64,000 nt of DNA. Source: DATBGZ01 sp036557785 (GTDB taxonomy: Bacteria; Actinomycetota; Actinomycetes; Mycobacteriales; Micromonosporaceae). The stretch spans positions 1 to 64,000 of the forward strand of contig DATBGZ010000085.1 of the NCBI GenBank assembly GCA_036557785.1. The letters run 5' to 3'. The translations under genes and the position numbers were made by a program. A model generated the notes under the pieces. The model saw nothing but the letters and a program-made list of their open reading frames with translations. It made no database searches and was not told where the DNA came from. This document shows, in pieces, positions 26,291-34,725 of the stretch. Positions within the stretch are counted from its first letter, which is position 1. Each line of letters starts with the position of its first letter.

Positions 26291-28465
26291 GTGACGCTCG
26301 AGCCCAACCCGGCAGACTCCCCCACTACTCCCTTCCACGATCTTGACGCGTACATCGCGATCCCGCGCGTGACCGGCCTCGCCGCCAGCCGGGACGGTCG
26401 CCGCGTCGTGGTGACCGTACAGACCCTCGACCCGGATCGTACCGCGTACGGCACCGCAGTCTGGCAGGTCGACCCCTCGGGTGCGGCGCCCGCACGTCGG
26501 CTCACGCGCAGCGCGAAGGGTGAGGCGTCCGCGGTCTTCACGACCGCCGGCGACCTGCTCTTCACCTCGGCCCGGCCCGATCCCGATGCCAAGGCCGACG
26601 ACGACCCGAAGCCCGCGCTGTGGCTGCTGCCGGCGGGTGGCGGCGAGGCGCGGGTGATCGCGACGGCGCCCGGTGGTGTCTCGTCCCCGCTTGCCGCGGC
26701 GGCGGCCGACGTCGTATCGATCGCGGTGCCGATGCTGCCCAGCGCCGAGGGCATCGAGCAGGACACGAAGCTGCGCAAGGCCCGCAAGGAGGCCAAGGTC
26801 TCCGCGATCCTGCACACCGGCTACCCGGTGCGGCTCTGGGACCAGGACCTCGGCCCCGACGAGGATCGGCGCTTCGCCGCCTCGCTCGGCTCTCTGGTCG
26901 ACGAGCCCGCCCGGCCGTTGCCCAAGCCGGAGAAGAAGGACGACGACGCGAGCCCCGAGCCCGACCCGCGCCTGCTCGAGCTGCGGCCCCTCACCGGCGC
27001 CGGCCGCCAACTCGCGGAGCACTCCGCCGACCTCACACCGGACGGCGCCACGCTGGTGACGACGTGGGCCGTGCCCGACCCGGGGGCCGCGCGGCGTCCG
27101 ACGCTGGTCGCGATCGACACCGCGACGGGTGAGCGCCGCACACTCGTCGACGACGCCGCGTACGAGGCATTCGCGCCGGCCGTCTCGCCCGACGGCGCGT
27201 GGGTCGCGTTCATCCGCGAGACGATCACGACACCCACCAGCGCACCGGTCGTACGCCTGAGCCTGGTGGGCCTGCACGGCGAGCCCGGTCCGACCGTACT
27301 GGGGGACGACTGGGATCGCTGGCCCGAATCCGTGGCGTGGCTGCCCGACGGATCGGGGCTCGTCGTCACGGCCGACGAGGACGGGCGCAGGCCGGTGTTC
27401 CTGGTCTCGTTCGGTGGTGCTGTGCCCGGCGCTGCCGTCACGGTCGAGCGGGTCACGGCCGAGGACGTCGCATTCACCGACGTCTCCGTCACCTCCGATG
27501 GCGCGATCTATGCCCTTCGCACCTCCTACGCCGCGCCGGCCGAGCCGGTTCGCATCGACCTGTCCGCATTCCGCGCGAGCGGCGAGCCGGGGTCGAGGCC
27601 GCCAGTCGCGGCGATGGCCCTGCGCGGACCCGTGCCCTCGCCCAAGCTGCCGGGCACACTCGTCGACGTGGCGGCGACCGCGCCCGACGGCCAGCGGGTC
27701 CGCTCGTGGCTGGCGCTGCCCCACGGGACCTCCGCCGACGCGAAGGCGCCGCTGCTGCTGTGGATCCACGGCGGGCCGCTCGGGTCGTCGAACAGTTGGT
27801 CGTGGCGGTGGAACCCGTGGCTCATGGTCGCGGCCGGCTATGCCGTGCTGCTGCCCGACCCGGCCCTGTCGCTGGGCTATGGGCAGGCGTTCGTGCAGCG
27901 CGGCTGGGGCCGCTGGGGCCTGGAGCCATTCACCGATCTCATGGCCGCGACCGATGCCGCGCTGGCTCGCGACGACATCGACGAGACCCGGACGGCCGCG
28001 ATGGGCGGCTCGTTCGGCGGATACATGGCGAACTGGGTCGCCGGACACACCGACCGGTTCCGCGCCATCGTCACGCACGCGAGCCTGTGGGCGCTCGACC
28101 AGTTCGGGCCGACCACGGACGCCTCCTACTACTGGACGCGCGAGCTGACTCCGGAGGCCGCGCTCGCGAACAGCCCGCACCTGCACGTCGGGTCGATCCG
28201 CACGCCGATGCTCGTGATCCACGGCGATCGCGACTACCGCGTGCCGATCGGCGAGGCGCTGCGGCTGTGGTACGAGCTGCTCACCGCGTCCGGTCTGCCA
28301 GCCGACGATTCTGGGGCGACCGTGCACCGGTTCCTCTACTTCCCCGAAGAGAACCACTGGGTGCTCTCGCCGCAACACGCGAAGGTCTGGTACCAGACGG
28401 TGCTCGCGTTCCTCGGCGAGCACGTGCGGGAGGAGAAGACGTCACCGCCGAGCACGCTGGGGTGA
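26291..28465 (+). CDS. S9 family prolyl oligopeptidase-like serine peptidase
   Basis: 724 residues from GTG 26291. An N-terminal beta-propeller (about 10-440) with short W/D-rich repeats precedes an alpha/beta-hydrolase domain. The catalytic triad is visible as Ser574 in G-G-S-F-G-G-Y, Asp648 in H-G-D-R-D-Y-R-V-P and His689 in E-E-N-H-W. No signal peptide, so a cytosolic oligopeptidase is expected. It is convergent with a lipoprotein gene 16 bp away and is not part of the steroid operons. Confidence 0.9.
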   Translation: MTLEPNPADSPTTPFHDLDAYIAIPRVTGLAASRDGRRVVVTVQTLDPDRTAYGTAVWQVDPSGAAPARRLTRSAKGEASAVFTTAGDLLFTSARPDPDAKADDDPKPALWLLPAGGGEARVIATAPGGVSSPLAAAAADVVSIAVPMLPSAEGIEQDTKLRKARKEAKVSAILHTGYPVRLWDQDLGPDEDRRFAASLGSLVDEPARPLPKPEKKDDDASPEPDPRLLELRPLTGAGRQLAEHSADLTPDGATLVTTWAVPDPGAARRPTLVAIDTATGERRTLVDDAAYEAFAPAVSPDGAWVAFIRETITTPTSAPVVRLSLVGLHGEPGPTVLGDDWDRWPESVAWLPDGSGLVVTADEDGRRPVFLVSFGGAVPGAAVTVERVTAEDVAFTDVSVTSDGAIYALRTSYAAPAEPVRIDLSAFRASGEPGSRPPVAAMALRGPVPSPKLPGTLVDVAATAPDGQRVRSWLALPHGTSADAKAPLLLWIHGGPLGSSNSWSWRWNPWLMVAAGYAVLLPDPALSLGYGQAFVQRGWGRWGLEPFTDLMAATDAALARDDIDETRTAAMGGSFGGYMANWVAGHTDRFRAIVTHASLWALDQFGPTTDASYYWTRELTPEAALANSPHLHVGSIRTPMLVIHGDRDYRVPIGEALRLWYELLTASGLPADDSGATVHRFLYFPEENHWVLSPQHAKVWYQTVLAFLGEHVREEKTSPPSTLG

Positions 28466-28481
28466 GCGCGACGCCGGTCTG

Positions 28482-29153
28482 CTAGGAGACCACCGTGCAC
28501 CGGCTCGTGGGGAGGTCGAACTCGCCCGAGCCCGTTGACCGCACGTGCAGCGTGAGCGTGTTGTCGAGGCTGGTGGTCTCCGGCACAGCGCCGCCGTCGT
28601 TGACCGTGACGATCACCGTGCGCGGCGTCGCGAGCCAGGCGTCCCAGGCGGGCGAAGGGCGCAACGTACCGGAGTCCTCGTAGTAGCTGTACCGTCCCAT
28701 CTCGTAGAACCGGTACCACGTCCCCTTGATCTCGACGCCCTCATCCTCGTTGGCGATGAAGGTCGACGAGAAGCCGTACTTCGCGACTCCCCTCGGGACG
28801 TCGCGGCTCTTGAACGTGTAGTCGACATCGACTCCGCGGACGATGTCAGCCAGCGAGCCCCCCTTGACCTCGGGCCCCACCGCGACCGCGAAGTTCATGT
28901 CCACGAACTTCGAGCCGTTGAGCATCTCCGTCGACGTGAAGAAGCCGCAGATCGGTTGGCCGGACTTGTTGTACGGCTTCGGGACGATGTCGATCGGGCC
29001 GAGGGTGTGCGTCGGGGACGAGGACGGGGTGGCCGTCGCGGTCGTGGGCTGCGTCGAGGTCTCGGCAACCGGCGAGCCCGTGCCCGAGCAGGCGATCGCG
29101 ACCACAGCCAACGCGAGCGCGCACACCGCGACAACCGTCGTCCGTTTCGGCAT
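28482..29153 (-). CDS. Hypothetical lipoprotein
   Basis: 223 residues with a lipoprotein signal (V-V-A-I-A-C, Cys22) and a Thr/Ser/Pro-rich linker (about 27-50). The mature domain shows no recognised catalytic motif; paired cysteines (C-G-F near 69 and R-C-T near the end) could form a disulfide. DUF3558-type actinobacterial lipoproteins have this general look, but the match is only impressionistic. It lies 63 bp downstream of an ACAD gene on the same strand. Confidence 0.75.
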   Translation of the reverse strand: MPKRTTVVAVCALALAVVAIACSGTGSPVAETSTQPTTATATPSSSPTHTLGPIDIVPKPYNKSGQPICGFFTSTEMLNGSKFVDMNFAVAVGPEVKGGSLADIVRGVDVDYTFKSRDVPRGVAKYGFSSTFIANEDEGVEIKGTWYRFYEMGRYSYYEDSGTLRPSPAWDAWLATPRTVIVTVNDGGAVPETTSLDNTLTLHVRSTGSGEFDLPTSRCTVVS

Positions 29154-29216
29154 GGCGCGAGTCTAGTTGCTACCGCCCGTGCGGTGGGGACCCGCTGGTC
29201 GACGCAGTTGCCTGTC

Positions 29217-30224
29217 TCACGCGCGATTGGGTTCAAACAGCCCGACTCGGGCGGCGACCGTACGGCGCAGCGTGACCGGGTCGCCATGGGTGAGCCGGGT
29301 GACGGTGGCGCGCTTGAAGTATCGATGCGCCTCGTGCTCCCACGTGAAGCCGATGCCGCCGTGCAACTGGATGCTCGCCGCGGCGAGCGCGTACGCGGCG
29401 TCGGCCGCGACGAGCTTCGCCATCGGCGCGAGCACCGCGTGTTCTGAGGGGTCGGCGCGCACGGCGTACCAGGTCGTCGACCGGGCGGCCTCGAGGGCGA
29501 CGGCCAGGTCGGCGACCCGGTGTCGCAATGCCTGGAAGCTGGCCAACGGTACCCCGAACTGCTGGCGGGCGCGCAGGTGCGCAGTCGTCATCTCCAGGCT
29601 CCTGGATGCGACGCCCAGCGACTCGACCGCCAGCGCCAGGTGCATCGCGTCGCACGCTTCGTCAACGCTGGCATCGAGCCGTGTCGCCGGCACACCGCGC
29701 AGGGACAGGGTCGCCGCCGGCCGGCTGTGGTCCAATGTGGAGACCTCCGTACGGTCGGTCACCGGTGCGGCGTAGAGCGACACACCGTCCTCGTCCCGGG
29801 CGGCCACGATCGCGACCGTTGCCACGTCGCCGTCGACGACCGCGTCGGCGACCCCGTGGATGCGCCGGCCCCGGGCCACCAGCCCGGCGCCGAGGTGCAG
29901 GGCGGCAACCGTCTCGCCGGACGCGATGCCAGGCATGTGTTCGGGCGCCAGGAACCGGGCAGCCACCACAGTGGACAGGTACGGCAGAGCGAGCAGGGCC
30001 CGCCCGGTCTCCTCCAGCACGATCGCCTGCTCGACCATCGACGCGCCGGCGCCACCGTGCTCGGCGCCGGCGCTCAGCCCGGTCAGGCCGAGCTCGTTGG
30101 CCAGCCGCTCCCACAGACCCACGTCGTAGCAACCGGGCGCACGGGACCGTACGGGATGCTTGGTCAGGAAACCCCGGACCAGCGTGCGCAGATCCTCCTG
30201 CTCGGGCGTGAACGAGAACTCCAT
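29217..30224 (-). CDS. Acyl-CoA dehydrogenase, small-subunit type, paired with the FadE30-like gene
   Basis: 335 residues. The N-terminus M-E-F-S-F-T-P-E-Q-E-D-L-R and the C-terminal pattern R-Q-Q-F-G-V-P-L-A-S-F-Q-A-L-R-H plus L-H-G-G-I-G-F-T-W-E-H-E-A-H are ACAD. It starts directly after the stop of the upstream ACAD. The middle flavin-contact region is degenerate, as in second subunits of heterotetrameric steroid ACADs (FadE27-, FadE28-like). Last gene of an LLM-fadE-fadE operon controlled from the KstR-like box at 32446. Confidence 0.8.
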   Translation of the reverse strand: MEFSFTPEQEDLRTLVRGFLTKHPVRSRAPGCYDVGLWERLANELGLTGLSAGAEHGGAGASMVEQAIVLEETGRALLALPYLSTVVAARFLAPEHMPGIASGETVAALHLGAGLVARGRRIHGVADAVVDGDVATVAIVAARDEDGVSLYAAPVTDRTEVSTLDHSRPAATLSLRGVPATRLDASVDEACDAMHLALAVESLGVASRSLEMTTAHLRARQQFGVPLASFQALRHRVADLAVALEAARSTTWYAVRADPSEHAVLAPMAKLVAADAAYALAAASIQLHGGIGFTWEHEAHRYFKRATVTRLTHGDPVTLRRTVAARVGLFEPNRA

Positions 30225-31376
30225 TCAGGACCGTCCGAGCAGGTGGTTGGCGACGATGTTCCGCTGGATCTCGTTGGTACCGCCATAGATCGTGTCCGCG
30301 CGCGTGAACAGGAACAGTCGCTGGGCGTCGGTCAGCTCGCCGGCAACCATCGTCGCGGAAGGCCCGCCCGTCTCGACGGCGAGCTCACCGAGACGTTGAT
30401 GCCACGAGGCCCAGAGCAGCTTGGCGACCGACGACGTCATCGCCGTGGGTGCCGATCCGAGCGTGCGCAGGGCGTGGTGACGCAGCGTCTGCAGGCCGAT
30501 CCACGCCTGGGTGAGCGCGTCGCGATGCACGGGGTCCTCCAGCGCCCCGCTGATACCGGCGGCCGCCACGATCCCGGCCAACTCGCGGGCGAAGCCGAGC
30601 TGCTGCCCGAGCGTGGCCACGCCGCGTTCGAATCCGAGCGTGGCGGTGGCGACCCGCCACCCGTCACCCGGCGCGCCCACGATGTTCTCGACTGCCGTGA
30701 CCGCGCCATCGAAGAAGACCTCATGGAACTCCGCGTCGCCGGTGAGCTGCACGATCGGCCGCACCTCGACGCCGGGCTGGCGCATGGGGACGAGCAGGTA
30801 GGACAGCCCCTGGTGCCTCGGCACCGAGGGCACCGGGCGGGCGGAGCCGTGGGTGGGTGCAGGGTTGGTGCGGCACAACACGAAGCACCAGTCGGCGAGG
30901 TGCGCGCCCGAGGTCCACACCTTCTGGCCGGCGATCCGCCACGTGTCGCCGTCGAGCACCGCGGCGGTACGCACGGCCGCGAGGTCGGATCCGGCGTCGG
31001 GCTCGGAGTATCCCTGGCACCACAGCTGTTCCGCGCGGGCGATCGGCGGGAGGAACCGTGCCTGCTGCTCCGGCGTACCGAAGGCGATCAGGGTCGGCGC
31101 GAGCAGGTACTCGCCGACGTGCGACAGTCGCCCAGGACCGCCGGCGCGCGCGTACTCCTCGAAGAAGATGACCTGCTCCTCGATGCCGGCGCGGCCGCCG
31201 TACGGGCTGTCCCAGCCGAGCCCGATCCAGCCACCCGCGGCCAGCCTGCGCTCCCAGTCCAGCCGTGCCGCGACCTGCTCGTGCTCGCGTCCGGGCCCGC
31301 CGACGCCGACCAGCTCGGCGGGGAGGTTCTCGGCGAGCCAGGTGCGTACCCGCGCCCGGAATTCCTCAGTGGACAT
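30225..31376 (-). CDS. FadE30-like acyl-CoA dehydrogenase
   Basis: 383 residues. It starts with E-E-F-R-A-R-V-R-x-W-L-A-E-N-L and contains G-G-P-G-R-E-H-E, E-L/Q-L-W-C-Q-G-Y-S-E-P-D-A-G-S-D-L-A (about 125-143), V-W-T-S-G-A-H-L-A-D-W and a C-terminal A-D-T-I-Y-G-G-T-N-E-I-Q-R-N-I-V. These combine to resemble mycobacterial FadE30, which dehydrogenates HIP-pathway CoA thioesters. It overlaps the F420 oxidoreductase stop by 1 nt. Unlike mycobacterial fadE30, its operon begins at a KstR-type, not KstR2-type, box, so the symbol is left open. Confidence 0.75.
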   Translation of the reverse strand: MSTEEFRARVRTWLAENLPAELVGVGGPGREHEQVAARLDWERRLAAGGWIGLGWDSPYGGRAGIEEQVIFFEEYARAGGPGRLSHVGEYLLAPTLIAFGTPEQQARFLPPIARAEQLWCQGYSEPDAGSDLAAVRTAAVLDGDTWRIAGQKVWTSGAHLADWCFVLCRTNPAPTHGSARPVPSVPRHQGLSYLLVPMRQPGVEVRPIVQLTGDAEFHEVFFDGAVTAVENIVGAPGDGWRVATATLGFERGVATLGQQLGFARELAGIVAAAGISGALEDPVHRDALTQAWIGLQTLRHHALRTLGSAPTAMTSSVAKLLWASWHQRLGELAVETGGPSATMVAGELTDAQRLFLFTRADTIYGGTNEIQRNIVANHLLGRS

Positions 31377-32422
31377 CAGTGCTCCTCCACCCAGCCGCGC
31401 AACCGCTCCACCGCTTGGACCCGCTCGGCGTGGCTCGGGCCGAGCGGCGCGACGAGCAGCGTCGTGACGCCGGCCGCCGCGTACGCGGCGAGGCGTTGCC
31501 GGACGTACCCGACCGGGCCCACCAGCGACGTGCCGCGGACGAGGTCGTCCGGCACCGCCGCGGCCGCCTCGTCCCTGCGCCCCGCCAGGTAGGCGTCCTG
31601 GATCGCTGCCGCCTCGCGCTCGTACCCGTACCGGCGGACGAGCTGGTTGGCGAAGTTGCGGTTCCGCGCGCCCATGCCTCCGATGTAGAGCGCGAGCATG
31701 GCCCGGTGACCGTCCAGCGCCGCCCGGGGTTCATCGGCGATGGCGAATGGGGTCGAGGCCAGGACGTCGAGTGGGCCGAGTGCCGGGTCGCGCCGGGAGA
31801 GCCCGTCGGCCAAGGCGGCGCCATAGACGTCAGGGGCCTTGTCCGGGTGGAAGAACAGGGTCTGCCACCCCTCCGCGATCTCGGCCACCATCGCCACGTT
31901 CCTCGGACCGACCGCCGCGAGCTGGATCGGGATCCGCCCGCGTACCGGCTGATTGATGATCTTCAAGGGCTTGCCGAGACCCGTGCCACACTCGGCGGGC
32001 AGCGGCACGCGGTAGTGCTCGCCGTGGAACTCGACGAGCTCCCTGCGCCACACGCGGCGGCAGATCTCGACGATCTCCCGCGTGCGGGCCAGCGGGGCGT
32101 CATAGGGCACACCGTGGAAACCCTCGATGACCTGAGGGGCGGATGCGCCAAGCCCCAGCGAGAACCGCCCACCCGACACGTAGTCCAGTCCCGCGGCGGT
32201 CATCGCGGTCAGCGTCGGCGTGCGGGTGTAGAGCTGCAGGATGCCCGAGGCGATCTCCAACCGGGTCGTGCGGGCCGCGATGAAGCCGAGCTGGCTTACC
32301 GCGTCGAAGCTGTACGCCTCCGGTACGAGCACGATGTCCAGGCCGGCGGCCTCATAGTCGGTGAGTTCGGCGACGGCGTCGCGGAAGCCGCCGGCGTAGC
32401 CCATCATCATGCCGAGCCGCAT
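31376..32422 (-). CDS. LLM-class F420-dependent oxidoreductase (Rv3520c-like)
   Basis: 348 residues from ATG 32422. Luciferase-like TIM barrel starting M-R-L-G-M-M-M-G-Y-A-G-G and including V-P-E-A-Y-S-F-D-A (about 32-40), S-G-I-L-Q-L-Y-T-R-T-P (about 58-68) and G-R-F-S-L-G-L-G-A-S. Mycobacterial Rv3520c, in the KstR regulon, has the same size and N-terminus. F420H2-dependent reduction of a sterol-derived substrate is a reasonable guess but is not demonstrated. Divergent from an SDR gene across a KstR-like box. Confidence 0.82.
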   Translation of the reverse strand: MRLGMMMGYAGGFRDAVAELTDYEAAGLDIVLVPEAYSFDAVSQLGFIAARTTRLEIASGILQLYTRTPTLTAMTAAGLDYVSGGRFSLGLGASAPQVIEGFHGVPYDAPLARTREIVEICRRVWRRELVEFHGEHYRVPLPAECGTGLGKPLKIINQPVRGRIPIQLAAVGPRNVAMVAEIAEGWQTLFFHPDKAPDVYGAALADGLSRRDPALGPLDVLASTPFAIADEPRAALDGHRAMLALYIGGMGARNRNFANQLVRRYGYEREAAAIQDAYLAGRRDEAAAAVPDDLVRGTSLVGPVGYVRQRLAAYAAAGVTTLLVAPLGPSHAERVQAVERLRGWVEEH

Positions 32423-32445
32423 CGGGCGCCGCCTTCCGCCAGAAC

Positions 32446-32459
32446 TGAAACCTGTTACA
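32446..32459. promoter_or_regulatory. KstR-type operator
   Basis: TGAAACCTGTTACA fits the loose KstR pattern (TnnAACnnGTTnnA, related to TAGAACnnGTTCTA). It lies 10 bp from the + strand SDR start (32469) and 24 bp from the - strand F420 oxidoreductase start (32422), so it can control both directions. Confidence 0.7.
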
Positions 32460-32468
32460 GTTTCTCGC

Positions 32469-33233
32469 ATGGGTCGGCTGAAGGGCAAGGTCGCGCTCAT
32501 CACCGGTGGTGCCCGCGGCATGGGCAAGTCCCACGCGCGACACTTCGTCGCGGAGGGAGCCCGGGTCGTCATCGGGGATGTGCTGCACGACAAGGGCGCC
32601 TACGTCGCCGGCAAACTCGGCGCTGACGTCTGCCGCTACGTGCCCCACGACGTGACCAACGAGAACGACTGGGCCGGTGCCGTCGCGACCACGCTGGAGG
32701 CGTTCGGACGCTTGGACATCCTGGTGAACAACGCCGGCATCCTGAGCTACGCGACGATCGCGGAGATGTCCACCAGCGACTTCCGGCGGGTCCTGGAGGT
32801 CAACGTCGTCGGTGCGTGGCTGGGCATCAAACACGTGACGCGGCCGATGACGGACGCGGGGGGAGGCTCGATCGTCAATGTCTCCTCCGTCGAGGGGATG
32901 ACCGGCAAGGCCGGGTTGGCGGCATACAGCGCGAGCAAGTTCGCCATCCGCGGCCTGACCAAGGCGGCCGCGCAGGAGCTGGGCCACCACGGGATCCGGG
33001 TCAACTCGATCCATCCCGGCGCCGTGCTGACGCACCTGATGGTCGACGCGGCCCAGTCCTTCGGCGAGCCGGAGCAGATGGCGCAGTTCCTGAAGGCCAT
33101 GCCGATCCCCCGACCGGCGCAACCCATCGAGGTCTCCCGGCTGGTGGCGTACCTCGCCTCGGACGAGTCGTCGTACTCCACGGGCAGCGAGTTCGTCGTC
33201 GATGGCGGCATCCTCAGCGGACCGGGGTACTGA
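32469..33233 (+). CDS. Short-chain dehydrogenase, hydroxysteroid-dehydrogenase-like
   Basis: 254 residues from ATG 32469. T-G-G-A-R-G-M-G-K-S (13-22), N-N-A-G-I (about 84), catalytic Ser in V-S-S-V-E-G and Y-S-A-S-K (Tyr about 153), P-G in H-P-G-A-V. Sequence style is that of 3-alpha/20-beta-hydroxysteroid dehydrogenases (FabG3-like). The start is next to a KstR-type box, so a sterol hydroxyl/ketone substrate is likely. First gene of a +strand run that continues through another SDR and a PPOX protein towards fadE26-fadE27. Confidence 0.82.
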   Translation: MGRLKGKVALITGGARGMGKSHARHFVAEGARVVIGDVLHDKGAYVAGKLGADVCRYVPHDVTNENDWAGAVATTLEAFGRLDILVNNAGILSYATIAEMSTSDFRRVLEVNVVGAWLGIKHVTRPMTDAGGGSIVNVSSVEGMTGKAGLAAYSASKFAIRGLTKAAAQELGHHGIRVNSIHPGAVLTHLMVDAAQSFGEPEQMAQFLKAMPIPRPAQPIEVSRLVAYLASDESSYSTGSEFVVDGGILSGPGY

Positions 33234-33238
33234 CCACA

Positions 33239-34159
33239 ATGGACGAGGTGATCCCTCTCGATGGCGCGGTGGTCATCGTCACCGGCGCAGGCGACGGGCT
33301 GGGTCGGGCCGAGGCGCTCGGCCTGGCGGCGTGCGGCGCCCGGCTGGTCCTCAACGACGTGCGCGGCGACACGGCGCACGTGGTCGCCGACGAGGCCAAG
33401 GCGCTCGGCGGCGAGGCGGTCGTGCACGCGGGCGATGTCGGCGACTGGGCGACCGGCGAGGCGCTGGTCGCCGCGGCCGTGGACGCGTTCGGCCGGCTCG
33501 ACGCCCTGGTCAACAACGCCGGTGTGGTGCGCGACCGGATGGTCTTCACGATGTCGGAGCAGGAGTGGGACCTCGTGCTGCGGGTGCACCTGCGCGGCCA
33601 CTTCGTGACCACGCGCCACGCCACGGCGTACTGGCGCGAGCGGCACAAGTCCGGGCAACCGACCAGCGGCAGCATCGTGAACACGTCGTCGGAGGCCTTC
33701 CTGCTGGGCTCGCCGGGGCAGCCCAACTACGCGGCGGCGAAGGCCGGCATCGTGGCGCTCACGCTGGCCACCGCGCGAAGCTGCGCCCGGTACGGCGTGC
33801 GGGCCAACGCCATCTGCCCGCGCGGGCGTACGTCGATGACCGCCGATCTCATGGGCGAGGTGCCGCCGAGCGACTTCGACCCCATGGCGCCGGAGCATGT
33901 CGCCCCGCTCGTCGCCTACCTCGCCAGCCCCTTGTCGCGCCGCGTCACGGGCGAGGTCTTCGTCGTGCACGGCGGGATGGCGGCGCTGCTGGGTCCGCCG
34001 ACCGTACGGGCCACGTTCCGCGTCGACGGCGGTTGGACCACGGGCGCCGTGCGCGACGCGCTGGATCCCTACTTCACCGAGGATCCGCCCAGGCCGGGAT
34101 TCCTCTGCCAGGACACGCTCCCGCTGGCCGAGTCCACATTCGACGGTCCCAGGCCATGA
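33239..34159 (+). CDS. Short-chain dehydrogenase with C-terminal extension
   Basis: 306 residues from ATG 33239, 5 bp after the previous SDR. T-G-A-G-D-G-L-G-R-A (about 14-23), N-N-A-G-V (about 92), and Y-A-A-A-K (about 164) are seen. The roughly 50-residue C-terminal extension after the usual SDR core resembles the SDR (Rv3502c-type) encoded beside mycobacterial fadE26. Its stop overlaps the next start by ATGA. Exact reaction unknown; a 17-beta-HSD/hydroxyacyl-CoA-dehydrogenase-like role in side-chain oxidation is plausible. Confidence 0.8.
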   Translation: MDEVIPLDGAVVIVTGAGDGLGRAEALGLAACGARLVLNDVRGDTAHVVADEAKALGGEAVVHAGDVGDWATGEALVAAAVDAFGRLDALVNNAGVVRDRMVFTMSEQEWDLVLRVHLRGHFVTTRHATAYWRERHKSGQPTSGSIVNTSSEAFLLGSPGQPNYAAAKAGIVALTLATARSCARYGVRANAICPRGRTSMTADLMGEVPPSDFDPMAPEHVAPLVAYLASPLSRRVTGEVFVVHGGMAALLGPPTVRATFRVDGGWTTGAVRDALDPYFTEDPPRPGFLCQDTLPLAESTFDGPRP

Positions 34160-34605
34160 GCGCGCGGCCGGCGGTGGCGATGACGCCCGACGAGGTGCAC
34201 GAGATGCTCGCCTCCTCACGGAAGATGCAGCTGGCCACGATCAACCACGACGGCACCCCGCACCTCGTCGCGATGTACTACGCACTGCTGGAGGGCCGCA
34301 TCGCCTTCTGGACCTACCCGAAGTCGCAGAAGGCGCGCAACCTTGCCCGCGACCCCCGGCTGACCTGTCTCGTGGAGGAGGGAGTGGAGTACTTCGACCT
34401 GCGCGGCGTGCAGGTCAACGGCACGGTGCGATCAGTCACCGACCCCGATGGGTTGCACGTCATCGGCCGGCTCGTGGCGGGGCGCCTGCCGGGCATCCCC
34501 GCTGACGCCGTGGAGGAGTACGTGGCGCATGGCGCACGCAAACGCTGGGCCTATGTCGTCGAGCCTCGCACCGTCGTGAGCTGGGACCACCGCAGACTCC
34601 GCTGA
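34156..34605 (+). CDS. PPOX-class (F420/flavin-binding split-barrel) protein
   Basis: 149 residues from ATG 34156 in an ATGA overlap. The split-barrel pattern L-A-T-I-N-H-D-G-T-P-H-L-V-A-M-Y-Y (about 26-42) and S-Q-K-A-R-N-L-A-R-D-P-R (about 57-68) are typical of actinobacterial F420-dependent PNPOx-like reductases. Together with the nearby LLM F420 enzyme it suggests deazaflavin chemistry in this sterol locus, but the substrate is unknown. Confidence 0.78.
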   Translation: MSARPAVAMTPDEVHEMLASSRKMQLATINHDGTPHLVAMYYALLEGRIAFWTYPKSQKARNLARDPRLTCLVEEGVEYFDLRGVQVNGTVRSVTDPDGLHVIGRLVAGRLPGIPADAVEEYVAHGARKRWAYVVEPRTVVSWDHRRLR

Positions 34606-34642
34606 CCCTGCCCGCCCCTGCACGCCGGGCAGGCCCCCTTCA

Positions 34643-34704
34643 CGCGATCTTGGGGTTTTCGTCGTGAGTGGATCACTAATCGCAGCGATAACCCCAAGAT
34701 CGCG
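34643..34704. repeat. 62-bp hairpin element, copy A1
   Basis: The inverted repeat begins CGCGATCTTGGGGTT and ends AACCCCAAGATCGCG, total 62 bp, lying in the 120-bp gap between the PPOX gene and fadE26 (same strand). There is no T-tract, so it is not a standard intrinsic terminator. Central asymmetry places it in the same orientation as copies A2 and A4. Confidence 0.9.
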
Positions 34705-34725
34705 GAGAGAGAAGGGGGTGGTGGC

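Noticed and set aside
26216..28423. Long open frame on the - strand opposite the S9 peptidase
   Set aside because: The + strand has the full Ser-Asp-His triad; the antisense frame is compositionally biased and featureless.
34643..34704. 62-bp hairpins as ordinary intrinsic terminators
   Set aside because: No T-tract on either side, fixed length, conserved asymmetric centre, and some copies lie upstream of genes or in a divergent promoter. Terminator activity is still possible as a side effect.
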